A stretch of DNA of 64,000 nucleotides from contig NZ_JXCG01000004.1 of assembly GCF_001317345.1 (NCBI RefSeq), positions 1-64,000 of the forward strand. The letters run 5' to 3'. This document shows, piece by piece, positions 36,202 to 44,264 of this stretch. Under the pieces are notes generated by a model. It had not been told where the DNA came from, searched no databases, and saw nothing but the letters and a program-made list of their open reading frames with translations. The translations under genes and the position numbers were made by a program. Numbering within the stretch: the first letter of the stretch is position 1; the number at the start of each line of letters is the position of its first letter. The DNA is from Thermococcus sp. EP1. Its GTDB lineage: Archaea > Methanobacteriota_B > Thermococci > Thermococcales > Thermococcaceae.

Positions 36202-36220
36202 TTCCACTTTTTTCTTTTTT
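36202..36220 (+). terminator. T-rich stretch after the secreted protein gene
   Basis: CTTTTTTCTTTTTT follows within 25 bases of the 36198 stop, the pyrimidine-rich type of signal at which archaeal RNA polymerase pauses or terminates. It lies directly before the next ribosome binding site, so it may only attenuate transcription into the downstream genes. Confidence 0.4.
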
Positions 36221-36232
36221 GAGGTGGTAAAA

Positions 36233-36343
36233 GTGAAAATTTGGAATAAAATTAAAATGTTGCTTTTACTAATTGTAGATAATGGGGATAGTGTGAAAAA
36301 TGTTGCTTCGGCAGTTCCTGTAGACTGGAGGGATAAGGAATGA
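36233..36343 (+). CDS. 36-aa putative small protein
   Basis: A GTG codon 4 bases after GAGGTGGT opens a 36-residue frame (VKIWNKIKMLLLLIVDNGDS...VDWRDKE) that overlaps the next start by 4 bases (ATGA). The ribosome binding site is excellent, and the overlap is typical of real operon genes. The product is a short hydrophobic peptide of unknown role. It could also be a leader or coupling peptide, or a decayed gene. Confidence 0.45.
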   Translation: MKIWNKIKMLLLLIVDNGDSVKNVASAVPVDWRDKE

Positions 36344-36495
36344 TGGAAGGATTTGTAAGACCAGAGTTCGCGCTCATAGGAGGATTTGCTTTAGTAGTAT
36401 TGTTCTTTGTGGTCATGTTTTTTATAGTTGGAGCATATTTCAAGGAATATTACAAAAATGAGGAAGCAGAATGTTTGAAAGCTGATTGTGGGTGA
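36340..36495 (+). CDS. 51-aa single-span membrane protein
   Basis: The frame runs from ATG 36340 (a second ATG follows at 36343). It starts MMEGFVRPEFALIGGF, then has a strong membrane helix (ALVVLFFVVMFFIVGAYF) and a short tail with two cysteines (ECLKADCG). GGAGGGAT precedes it at 5 bases. It ends 5 bp before the DUF4405 gene. The pair of cysteines beside a membrane helix could hold a redox group or metal; this is speculation. It is probably an accessory subunit of the next gene's product. Confidence 0.6.
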   Translation: MMEGFVRPEFALIGGFALVVLFFVVMFFIVGAYFKEYYKNEEAECLKADCG

Positions 36496-36500
36496 TGGCC

Positions 36501-37172
36501 ATGAGATGGCCGAGATGGGTTAGACCCACAATCGATGTTTTGTTAACGATTGACTTTATTGTAGCAGCACTCTCGGGAATTGCATTATACTTTGCTCCAA
36601 GCGGTAGGATTGCGGAAGTGACAGGATGGACGTTCTTAGGAATCAGTAGGGCAATATGGGACGCTTTGCACATATACTTTGGAATTGCAATGATTCCTTT
36701 AGTAGGGATTCACATAGTGGTAAACTTAGCTCCCCTTGTAAATCAAGTTAAGGCCATAATCAGGGATAGGAAAACCAAGTCGATAAATGTGAAAGCTACA
36801 CTAGGACTAATCCTCGTCGTGATGGTGCTCATTGGAGGAGCAGTGGCTTATACATGGAGTTCAATAGAAGGAGAAGAGGATACCTCTGAGATTACTTATG
36901 AGGACACCAGCAATACAGTGAGCTACGATAACACCACCATTGAAATTACCGGGACCATGTTGAAGAGCTACACCTTAGAGCAGATTGCTCAGCTCTACGA
37001 TGTCCCTGTGGACGAGCTTATACGGGTTCTTAAGGAGGACTACGGTATCGAGGCCCAAGCAAATGAGCTGTTGGAGACTATAGAGATTAAGAATGAACTA
37101 GATAGAGAGGTGTTTAAAGAGATACTGGCTGAAGCAATAGTTAAGGCAAAGACAAGTGGTAATTTTGGATGA
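36501..37172 (+). CDS. DUF4405-type membrane protein with candidate haem histidines
   Basis: This protein of about 223 residues begins MRWPRWVRPTIDVLLTIDF and has a cytochrome b561-like membrane part. TM1 is about 12-30, TM2-3 follow, and histidines lie within DALHIYFGIAM and LVGIHIVVNLA, suited to bind haem. A further helix (about 98-117) leads to an acidic extracytoplasmic tail. The tail ends with a small helical module (MLKSYTLEQIAQLYDVPVDELIRVLKEDYGI), also seen after redox membrane proteins. ATG 36501 follows GGTGAT with 4 bases. Electron transfer across the membrane is a reasonable inference. Confidence 0.75.
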   Translation: MRWPRWVRPTIDVLLTIDFIVAALSGIALYFAPSGRIAEVTGWTFLGISRAIWDALHIYFGIAMIPLVGIHIVVNLAPLVNQVKAIIRDRKTKSINVKATLGLILVVMVLIGGAVAYTWSSIEGEEDTSEITYEDTSNTVSYDNTTIEITGTMLKSYTLEQIAQLYDVPVDELIRVLKEDYGIEAQANELLETIEIKNELDREVFKEILAEAIVKAKTSGNFG

Positions 37173-37238
37173 GGAGAATTAATGGAGAGAATAATATTTA
37201 TTTATCTTTTTAGTAATATATTTTTTAGAGGTGATACG

Positions 37239-37850
37239 ATGAGGCAGTTTATGATCTTTATTATTACTGGAATATTACTAGTGAGTGTTGGTGCGGGATG
37301 CATCCAAGACCAAAAAACATCAACAACTTCCATAACAGAGGAAGAAAAGCAGGGAATACTTTGGATGCGCGAAGAAGAGAAATTAGCAAGAGATGTCTAT
37401 TTAACACTCTACGAAAAATGGCGTTTGCCAATATTCAATAACATAGCCGAGAGCGAACAGACACATATGGAGGCCGTAAAGAGTCTAATTGATAAATATG
37501 CCCTTGAAGATCCAATTATTGACGAAGTAGGAAAATTCAATAATCGAGAACTCCAAGAGCTTTACAACCAACTCGTTGAGAAAGGAAGCAAGAGTGTTGA
37601 AGACGCTCTCATAGTGGGAGCAATGATTGAAGAGCTTGATATTGTGGATCTACAAAAATGGATTTCAAAAACAGATAAGCAGGATATAATAGAGGTATAT
37701 GAAAACCTAATGAAGGGATCAAGAAACCATTTAAGATCATTTGTATCAAACCTCAAAAACTACGGCGTCACGTACGAACCTCAATATTTAAGCAAAGAGG
37801 AGTATGAGAAGATAATAAACAGCCCAATGGAGGAGGGCACTTCAGGTTGA
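37239..37850 (+). CDS. DUF2202 ferritin-like lipoprotein
   Basis: This protein of about 203 residues has a lipoprotein-type signal (IITGILLVSVGAGCIQ, Cys about 20), then a four-helix DUF2202 domain. WMREEEKLARDVYLTLYEKW and NIAESEQTHMEAVKSLIDKY supply the E...E and E-x2-H pattern, and GAMIEELDIVDLQKW and GSRNHLRSFVSNL repeat it in the second half. That arrangement fits a di-iron or similar metal centre outside the membrane. ATG 37239 follows GAGGTGATACG. It is the last gene of the cluster; a role in peroxide or metal handling is inferred. Confidence 0.82.
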   Translation: MRQFMIFIITGILLVSVGAGCIQDQKTSTTSITEEEKQGILWMREEEKLARDVYLTLYEKWRLPIFNNIAESEQTHMEAVKSLIDKYALEDPIIDEVGKFNNRELQELYNQLVEKGSKSVEDALIVGAMIEELDIVDLQKWISKTDKQDIIEVYENLMKGSRNHLRSFVSNLKNYGVTYEPQYLSKEEYEKIINSPMEEGTSG

Positions 37851-38178
37851 GATATTTTTCTATTTTATTTATGCCATATATTGCCAACTAGAAACCACCC
37901 AATAATACTAACTATATATTCTCTTGACCCATATAGCTTGTAGGGAATTCGAGCTTCCAGAGCTCTTATGAGCATCTCCATAGCTTCCAATACTTACACA
38001 CCAGAAAGAATTCTCTGTCCCCAAAGTGTGAAGTTTTTGAAATAGTAAAACACTCCAAGAGTTGATGTGAGAAAATACGTTAAAGTGGAGCCTTAGACAA
38101 AAAGATTTTTATCCCCTCTTTCACAAGTATTTATGTAACTGAAATCTGTCTTATGTAATAAATTCCTATGTGATGACC
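37851..38178. other. 328-bp intergenic region with possible gene remnant and promoter
   Basis: No intact gene is present. On the minus strand, about 37875-37990 reads as a short open stretch ending MEMLIRALEARIPYKLYGSR plus a hydrophobic run, without a proper start or ribosome binding site; it may be a decayed gene. The last 80 bases hold a TATA-like ATTTTTATC and two TTATGTAA direct repeats, at 38131-38138 and 38151-38158, exactly 20 bp apart, directly before the ArsR-type gene. Confidence 0.45.
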
Positions 38179-38475
38179 ATGGTAGAGACAGTGAATGAAC
38201 TGGCAATAATAGGAGAGGCATTAAGTTCACCTATAAGAATTAAGATACTTAAGATGCTTTGCGAAAAAGAGTGGTATGTCTATGAGCTTGCCAAAGAACT
38301 TAGTATATCTCGCCAATTACTTTATCTCCATTTGAAAAAGCTCGAGAAGGCCAAACTAGTTGAAAGTGAACTTCGCTTAGAACCTGGAGATCCAAGAGCT
38401 AAAAAATATTACAAGGCAAAAGATTTTAGGATTTTGATTAATAATAATGTTATAAAAAATCTAAAGGGGGAGTAA
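38179..38475 (+). CDS. ArsR-family winged-helix regulator
   Basis: This protein of about 98 residues has the ArsR/TrmB-like DNA-binding fold: LSSPIRIKILKMLCEKEWYVYELAKELSISRQLLYLHLKKLEKAKLVESEL with the wing RLEPGDPRAKKYYKAKDF. There is no classical CxC metal site. ATG 38179 is used; GTG 38170 and ATG 38173 lie in the GTGAT site. The following gene, 1 bp away, encodes a membrane coiled-coil protein, a common pairing for archaeal ArsR-type regulators. Repeats of ATGTAA before it and before the 35719 gene suggest autoregulation plus control of that cluster. Confidence 0.88.
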   Translation: MVETVNELAIIGEALSSPIRIKILKMLCEKEWYVYELAKELSISRQLLYLHLKKLEKAKLVESELRLEPGDPRAKKYYKAKDFRILINNNVIKNLKGE

Positions 38476-38476
38476 A

Positions 38477-38674
38477 ATGCCATATGTTGGAACACCAAGT
38501 GGGTGGATTTCAATTATCTTAGGACTCGTGTTGATAGTAATAATAGTCTTTGCATTTTATCAAATGAACAAAACTCTAAATGAACTCAAAGTGGAAGTCA
38601 ACAACTTAAAGAACGCCCTTAATGAAACACAGAAGAACACTGAAGAAATTAGAAAAAAGCTTGAAGAAGTTTAG
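38477..38674 (+). CDS. 65-aa membrane-anchored coiled-coil protein
   Basis: A single membrane helix (WISIILGLVLIVIIVFAFYQM, about 10-30) is followed by a heptad-patterned coiled coil (NKTLNELKVEVNNLKNALNETQKNTEEIRKKLEEV). GGGGGAGTAAA precedes the ATG. It is encoded directly after the ArsR-type regulator and likely in the same transcript. It may tether or sense for the regulator; this is inferred from pairing alone. Confidence 0.75.
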   Translation: MPYVGTPSGWISIILGLVLIVIIVFAFYQMNKTLNELKVEVNNLKNALNETQKNTEEIRKKLEEV

Positions 38675-38804
38675 ATACTCTCTACTTTAAAATAAAAAGA
38701 TAGCATTGTATTCTCTTCAAAAAAACAAGACTTTCAAAAGACAAACATATTACACATAAAAACGAACAAGGTTATATAACCCAAGATCTCTACATAAACA
38801 AAAG

Positions 38805-40241
38805 GTGAGAAAAGTGAGGCTTCCTTCTCATAAGACAAAGATAATTGCCACTATAGGTCCTGCATGTAGAAATAAATCTACAATGGAAAAAATGATAAAA
38901 GCAGGAATGAGTGTCGCTAGATTGAACTTTTCCCATGGTAGCCTAGAGGAACACGCAAAAACAATAGAACTAATCAGGAAAGCTTCTGAGAAACTTGATA
39001 AGAGAGTGGCCATTCTAGGGGATCTCCCCGGAGTTAAAATACGAGTTGGAAATCTAAAAGAAAACTCTGTAACCTTAAAAAAAGGAGAAAAGATAATTCT
39101 TACAACAAGAGAGATCGAAGGCGATGAAAATACAATTCCTGTCGAATTTAAAGACTTCCCAAAGCTCATTTCAACAGGAGATATCATTTACTTGAGTGAT
39201 GGGTATATTGCATTAAAAGTTGAAAACGTCCGAGAAAATGACGTAGAATGCCTTGTAATCAATGGAGGAGTTCTATTCTCTCATAAAGGCATAAATATCC
39301 CAAAAGCCAATCTTCCAATAGAAGCAATAACCAAAAGAGACCTCGAAATCATAGAATTTGGGATTGAACATGGAATCGATGCTATAGGAATATCCTTTGT
39401 GGGTTCCGTTTATGATGTTCTCAAAGTTAAGCGATTTATAGAAAAGAAAAAATCCAAAATGTTTGTTATTTCCAAAATAGAACGACCTGATGCTGTAAGG
39501 AACTTTGATGAGATCCTTAATGCCTCCGACGGTATAATGGTTGCACGAGGAGACCTTGGGGTGGAGATGCCTATTGAAAGTTTGCCAATTCTTCAAAAAC
39601 AGCTAATCAAGAAAGCCAATATGGCCGCAAAACCAGTAATAACCGCAACCCAAATGCTCGTTTCAATGACCCAAGACAGATTACCAACAAGAGCCGAGGT
39701 CACAGACGTAGCTAATGCAATACTTGACGGAACAGATGCTGTAATGTTATCAGAAGAAACTGCTGTTGGAAAATATCCAGTAGAAGCCGTTGAAATGATG
39801 GCCAAAATTGCCAAAGTTACAGAGGAATACAGAGAATCGTTGGGGTATTCAAGAATACGGTCTTGGATTGAGGCTTTACCAAAGAAAAGTACAATAAAAG
39901 AAGCAATAACTAGAAGTGTCATAGATGCACTGTGTACAGTGGACACAAAGTACATATTAACCCCTACAAAGACCGGTTTAACTGCAAGACTTATCTCAAG
40001 ATTTAAGCCAAAACAATGGACCCTAGCATTCTCCACTGATCCATGGGTATGTAATACATTGATGTTCTCTTATGGTGTGTATCCATTCTGCATGGAAGAA
40101 GAATTCAATGAAAATGACATGATATCATTAATAAAGAGTTTTGGATTAGTAGATAGTGATGATATTGTCCTCCTAACGGAAGGAAAACCCATAGGAAAGA
40201 CCGTTGGAACAAATGCAATGAAAATATTCCAGATACCTTAG
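38805..40241 (+). CDS. pyk: pyruvate kinase
   Basis: This 478-residue enzyme makes pyruvate and ATP from phosphoenolpyruvate and ADP, the last glycolytic step. Landmarks are KTKIIATIGPAC, ARLNFSHG, LGDLPGVKIRVG, VISKIERPDAVRNFDEIL (catalytic Lys and Mg-binding Glu), MVARGDLGVEMP, and the family signature around KPVITATQMLVSM...PTRAEVTDVANAILDGTDAVMLSEETAVGKYP. Two GTG starts are possible: 38805, matching the usual archaeal N-terminus, and 38814, which stands 4 bases after GGTGAG. A TATA box (GTTATATAAC) is at 38771-38780. No glycolytic TGM motif is seen. Confidence 0.96.
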   Translation: MRKVRLPSHKTKIIATIGPACRNKSTMEKMIKAGMSVARLNFSHGSLEEHAKTIELIRKASEKLDKRVAILGDLPGVKIRVGNLKENSVTLKKGEKIILTTREIEGDENTIPVEFKDFPKLISTGDIIYLSDGYIALKVENVRENDVECLVINGGVLFSHKGINIPKANLPIEAITKRDLEIIEFGIEHGIDAIGISFVGSVYDVLKVKRFIEKKKSKMFVISKIERPDAVRNFDEILNASDGIMVARGDLGVEMPIESLPILQKQLIKKANMAAKPVITATQMLVSMTQDRLPTRAEVTDVANAILDGTDAVMLSEETAVGKYPVEAVEMMAKIAKVTEEYRESLGYSRIRSWIEALPKKSTIKEAITRSVIDALCTVDTKYILTPTKTGLTARLISRFKPKQWTLAFSTDPWVCNTLMFSYGVYPFCMEEEFNENDMISLIKSFGLVDSDDIVLLTEGKPIGKTVGTNAMKIFQIP

Positions 40242-40993
40242 ACATTCCCAAATCTTAATCCTCTCTTTTCCATAAATTTTTTCGCCTTTTTAATTTCCTC
40301 CTCAGATTCACCAAAGAGTATTATTCCGATATATTTTCCAAAGCCCTTTGGAGAGGAGTGGATTTTCACATTAAATCTTCCTAAAACCTCATTTAAAAGT
40401 GGTGCGAGTTTCGATTCGTCTGTTATCTCTGCGAGAAGTTTTTCTTGAATAAACTTTCTTTTTCCAAGTCTTGGAAGAACTTCATTCTCAAGCATAGCTT
40501 TCATTTCCCTTGGCATCCCAGGAAGAACAAAGATTTCAGTAGAGTTATGTTTAAAGTAAGCTCCAGGGGCCGCACCTACAGAATTATCTAACGCTTCTGC
40601 CCCTTTTGGTAAGTAAGCCATTTTTATTCTGGCTTCATTTAAATTTGGATCCTCTACAATACCTTTTTCATAAAGCTCACGATAAAAAACCTCGATTCTC
40701 TCTACCACATCTTCCCTGAGCTCAAGCTCCACATTTAAGGCTTGGGCCACGGCCACCATTGTAACATCATCATGAGTTGGGCCTAGGCCTCCAGCTATAA
40801 TGAGAACCTTCGGTTCTCTTGAAAGGGCTTCTTTAACAGCATTCTTTATTTCCTCAATATCATCACCCACAGTAGTTATCCTCCTAACCCAGAACCCCCT
40901 TTCCGTGAGCTTCTGAGCAATGAAAGCAGAATTGCTGTCTACAGTATTTCCAGTTAGAAGCTCGTCACCCACTGTAATTATCTCCGCGAACAT
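40238..40993 (-). CDS. CinA/MoaB-like molybdopterin-binding-fold protein
   Basis: This 251-residue protein is of the COG1058 group. AEIITVGDELLTGNTVDSNSAFIAQKL opens the fold, IIAGGLGPTHDDVTMVAVAQAL is the MoaB-like active-site loop, and GAAPGAYFKHNSTEIFVLPGMPREM follows. Bacterial relatives hydrolyse ADP-ribose or deamidate pyridine nucleotides; the C-terminal amidase domain of full CinA is absent, as is usual in archaea. It overlaps the convergent pyruvate kinase stop by 4 bp. Confidence 0.9.
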   Translation of the reverse strand: MFAEIITVGDELLTGNTVDSNSAFIAQKLTERGFWVRRITTVGDDIEEIKNAVKEALSREPKVLIIAGGLGPTHDDVTMVAVAQALNVELELREDVVERIEVFYRELYEKGIVEDPNLNEARIKMAYLPKGAEALDNSVGAAPGAYFKHNSTEIFVLPGMPREMKAMLENEVLPRLGKRKFIQEKLLAEITDESKLAPLLNEVLGRFNVKIHSSPKGFGKYIGIILFGESEEEIKKAKKFMEKRGLRFGNV

Positions 40994-41080
40994 TTTTGCT
41001 CACCTTTTTAGTCTACTCTCTCAAAAATTTTAATCTTTCTCATAGAAATCCTTTAAAATATTATACCAAATCAATCTTCG

Positions 41081-41821
41081 ATGATAGAGAGAATAAAAGA
41101 CGATTTCGTAAAATCCTACCGCCTGCAGCAAAGCCTAGAAGCACTCGAACGGGTTAAGGAAGATATTAGTGAAGAAGCGTACAAAAGACTAAGAGCTCTC
41201 CTTCGTTATCGACTTTATGGGGAAGAATTTGAGAGAAGTAAAATTGACGAAAAGATTGCTCTAGCTTTTTCAATGGGTAGTGATAGCACGGCCTCTCTTT
41301 TGATCCTTAGATGGGCAGGCTTCGACGTAGTCCCACTGATGGTGAGACTCCCTCAGATGAGAGACGTTGTCCTATTTAGAGCCCAAAGCTATGGAGCTGT
41401 TTTTGTCGAGATCCCTAATTATACAGAAGTTATAAATGATCAAATTCAAAAAAGAGCCCCAATCTGTGGAAAGTGTCATTCTATGATAATGGATGCTGTA
41501 AAGAACTATGCCAGAGAAAACGAAATAAAAATTGTGGCCTCAGGAGACCTTTTGAGTTTTGGTAGCATATCCATGTACAAAGATGGAGATTTGATAAAGC
41601 TAAATCTTCCAGCCTTTCTCGCAATCGATAAACGGGAAGCAATAAAAATACTTGGAAGAAAGTATGCCCTTGGATTTGGATGTTCACTTTGGAAAGGGGC
41701 CATCAAAAATGCACCAATATTAAAACGCTTTGGCATCCAGAGAGTATTAAGAGAACTTAGAGCAGGAGCAATAGATAAAGAGATAGCCAAGACACTTGTT
41801 AGGGATATACTAAAGAACTAA
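41081..41821 (+). CDS. PP-loop ATPase (COG2117-like)
   Basis: This 246-residue protein has an N-type ATP pyrophosphatase loop (IALAFSMGSDSTASLLIL) and a downstream cysteine pair (PICGKCHSMIMDAVKNY), with the nucleotide-site segment VASGDLLSFGSIS. The family is thought to modify or thiolate nucleotides or tRNA; the exact reaction is unknown. The gene sits 6 bp before the tRNA G10 methyltransferase gene, which favours an RNA modification role. No clear ribosome binding site precedes ATG 41081, so a leaderless start is possible. Confidence 0.8.
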   Translation: MIERIKDDFVKSYRLQQSLEALERVKEDISEEAYKRLRALLRYRLYGEEFERSKIDEKIALAFSMGSDSTASLLILRWAGFDVVPLMVRLPQMRDVVLFRAQSYGAVFVEIPNYTEVINDQIQKRAPICGKCHSMIMDAVKNYARENEIKIVASGDLLSFGSISMYKDGDLIKLNLPAFLAIDKREAIKILGRKYALGFGCSLWKGAIKNAPILKRFGIQRVLRELRAGAIDKEIAKTLVRDILKN

Positions 41822-41827
41822 AACAAG

Positions 41828-42844
41828 ATGGAGGAGAAAAAGTTGCTCTATGTTGAAATTCTTGGGAATTTACCTAAAATGGCCGAAGGAGAAGTTAAAG
41901 CATTATTAGAACTCAGCAATAACAAATTCAGGATTATTGAAAGAGATTATCTGTTTCTGGCATTAAAAGCGGACAAAGAAGCTTTTTCGTATCTCAGAAG
42001 ACTTGGGATGGCTCATGAATATGGAATTTTACTCTTTTCAGCTGAAAGTCTGGAGGAACTCTACTTAAAAGCAAAAACTCTTAAATGGAGGGATTTTATC
42101 AACACTACATTCAAAGTTGACAGAGAAACAATGTTAAATTGTTCCTATAACGTAAAAGATTTAGAGAAAGAACTTGGTGCAATCATAGCACAACAAGGCT
42201 TTAAAGTCAACTTAAGCAATCCAGGCACCCTGATTAGGGCCTATTGTGGAGAAAAACTTTGGGTTGGAGTAAGAAAAGAAATGTTTTTGGCTAAAGACTT
42301 TGAGAAAAGAAAGGCCGATAAAAGACCATTCTTTAAACCAATAGCATTGCCTCCCCGACTTGCAAGAGCAATGGTAAACTTAGCAAGGGCAAAAAAGGAG
42401 GTTCTTGATCCATTTATGGGGACTGGAGGGATACTAATCGAAGCTGGCCTTATCGGCCTAAAAGTTTACGGAGTAGATCTCAGATCGGATATGGTAGAAG
42501 GTGCCAAAAAGAATCTCGAATATTATGGAATAAAGGAATACAAACTACAAAAAGGAGATGCCACCAAGTTAAGAGAACTTTTCCCTGATAAAACGTTTGA
42601 AGCAATTGTCACTGATCCACCCTATGGAACTTCTGCAACACTAGGAGGGAAGAAAAGAGAGGATCTCTATGAAAAGGCCCTAGAGAGCATGTATGAAGTT
42701 CTAAATGGATATCTAAGTATTGCATTTCCAGCTGATTTTAATGTAGAAAAAGCTGCTGAGAGAATAGGATTTACAGTTTTAGAGAAATACTATCAAAGAG
42801 TTCACTCTTCACTAGATAGATATTTCTATGTGATGAAAAACTAG
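41828..42844 (+). CDS. tRNA (guanine10-N2)-methyltransferase (Trm-G10/Trm11)
   Basis: This 338-residue protein has an N-terminal THUMP-containing RNA-binding domain (about 1-150) and a C-terminal SAM domain. Methylase motifs are [29 protein letters not shown] and the exocyclic-amine catalytic tetrad region VTDPPYGTS. It matches archaeal Trm-G10, which forms m2G/m2,2G at position 10. Length is normal. The start follows the previous stop by 6 bp. Confidence 0.93.
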   Translation: MEEKKLLYVEILGNLPKMAEGEVKALLELSNNKFRIIERDYLFLALKADKEAFSYLRRLGMAHEYGILLFSAESLEELYLKAKTLKWRDFINTTFKVDRETMLNCSYNVKDLEKELGAIIAQQGFKVNLSNPGTLIRAYCGEKLWVGVRKEMFLAKDFEKRKADKRPFFKPIALPPRLARAMVNLARAKKEVLDPFMGTGGILIEAGLIGLKVYGVDLRSDMVEGAKKNLEYYGIKEYKLQKGDATKLRELFPDKTFEAIVTDPPYGTSATLGGKKREDLYEKALESMYEVLNGYLSIAFPADFNVEKAAERIGFTVLEKYYQRVHSSLDRYFYVMKN

Positions 42845-42894
42845 CTCATTTCTGCCCCTTTTTCCATGACCTCCCTAAACTTGTCCTTAGATCT

Positions 42895-42936
42895 TTTTAT
42901 AACTTGGTTTTAAATTTTAACAAAAAAGTTATAAAA
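42895..42936 (+). promoter_or_regulatory. cytX-thi operon promoter within an inverted repeat
   Basis: TTTTATAACTT (42895-42905) and AAGTTATAAAA (42926-42936) form a perfect 11-bp inverted repeat with a 20-base spacer. The right arm contains the TATA box (AAGTTATAAAAG), placing the transcription start near 42960, just before the cytX ribosome binding site. The repeat could be an operator for a thiamine-responsive repressor or two opposed TATA boxes. Confidence 0.5.
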
Positions 42937-42978
42937 GTCCAAGAGAATGAAAAGTGGAACAATTGAAAGGTGATGGAC

Positions 42979-44259
42979 ATGGAGGGAGGATATGACATAA
43001 AACCCGTAAAAAGAGATAAGAGAACTTTTACCCTCTTAACACTTCTTGCAATATGGTTTGGAGCAGGAATAAGCATTGCAGAATTTTGGGCCGGAGCACT
43101 TTTAACACCAGCTCTCTCATTAGGTATGGCACTTCTTGTGATACTCTTCGGACATATTCTTGGAAACACCATAATGGGGTTAATAGCCCTAGAAGGAGAA
43201 AAAACAGGACTTCCAACAATGGTGCTTTCAAGAGCTTCCCTAGGAATCAAAGGGTCGATCCTACCTTCCATCCTAAATTATCTTCAGCTTATAGGATGGA
43301 CAGCGATAATGCTCATTGTAGGAGCTAATGCCATGAACACAGTTGCAGAAAGCCTTGGAGTTGAGAATTATGCTCTCTGGGTAATTTTGTTAGGCCTTTT
43401 AGTTACAGGATGGACATACATAGGACCTAAAAACTGGGAAAAATTAGAAAAAATTGCAGCCCTTCTTTTACTCGCACTAAGTCTATGGCTTACGTACATT
43501 ACTCTCCAAAGATTTTCATTCACACAGCTTCTCTCTAAGCCTGGCACTGGTGAAATAGGAGTCATGCTAGGATTAGACCTAGTAATAGCGATGCCACTTT
43601 CATGGGCACCACTAATAGCCGATTATTCGAGGTTTGCCAAAAATAAGAACGCAGCATTTTGGGGCACTTATCTTGGATATTTTATCTCATCAAGCCTCTT
43701 TTATTTTGTAGGAGCCCTAACAAACATGGCAATTGGAGAAGGAGACCCAATCGGAATCATAGCAGCATATGGAATTGGAATCCCTGCAATGCTAATAATC
43801 ATATTCTCCACTGTGACAACTACTTTCCTCGATGTTTACTCTGCTGCGATAACTTACAAAAACATTTCTCCAAAAGCCAATGCAAAGAAACAGGTTTTAC
43901 TTGTTGGAGCACTTGGAACCCTCCTCGCTCTGGTATTCCCAATGGAACAATATGAGAGCTTCTTGCTTCTCATTGGTGGAGCCTTTGTTTCGCTAGCAGC
44001 AATAATGATAACAGATTACTTCCTCGTTAAAAAAGAATACAATGCAGCAGAACTCCTCGATGAAAATGGAAAATTCGCAGGTTATAATACCAAAGCTATA
44101 CTCATATGGACAATTGGATTCGCATTTTACATGGGACTTGCCATAGAAGGTCTTTTCGGGATCTACATTCCTCTGCTAAGTGAACTTGGCTTTAAGTTGG
44201 GTTCAAGCATTCCAACCTTCCTCTTGGTAAGTATTCTCTATTACATATTGGAGAGGTGA
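42979..44259 (+). CDS. cytX: CytX-type hydroxymethylpyrimidine permease (NCS1 family)
   Basis: This transporter of about 426 residues is of the cytosine/purine permease (NCS1) family with about 12 hydrophobic segments. Landmarks are WFGAGISIAEFWAGALLTPAL, GEKTGLPTMVLSRASLGIKGS, MPLSWAPLIADYSRFAK and GAFVSLAAIMITDYFLVKK. Because it heads an operon of thiM, thiE, thiW and thiD, its likely substrate is the thiamine pyrimidine HMP, as proposed for CytX in bacteria. ATG 42979 stands 4 bases after GGTGAT; the GTG at 42970 is part of that site. Confidence 0.88.
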   Translation: MEGGYDIKPVKRDKRTFTLLTLLAIWFGAGISIAEFWAGALLTPALSLGMALLVILFGHILGNTIMGLIALEGEKTGLPTMVLSRASLGIKGSILPSILNYLQLIGWTAIMLIVGANAMNTVAESLGVENYALWVILLGLLVTGWTYIGPKNWEKLEKIAALLLLALSLWLTYITLQRFSFTQLLSKPGTGEIGVMLGLDLVIAMPLSWAPLIADYSRFAKNKNAAFWGTYLGYFISSSLFYFVGALTNMAIGEGDPIGIIAAYGIGIPAMLIIIFSTVTTTFLDVYSAAITYKNISPKANAKKQVLLVGALGTLLALVFPMEQYESFLLLIGGAFVSLAAIMITDYFLVKKEYNAAELLDENGKFAGYNTKAILIWTIGFAFYMGLAIEGLFGIYIPLLSELGFKLGSSIPTFLLVSILYYILER

Positions 44260-44264
44260 AGAAA

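Noticed and set aside
42845-42978. TPP riboswitch before the thiamine operon
   Set aside because: I looked for the thi-box pattern (CUGAGA and related conserved loops) and did not find it; only an inverted repeat and TATA box are present.
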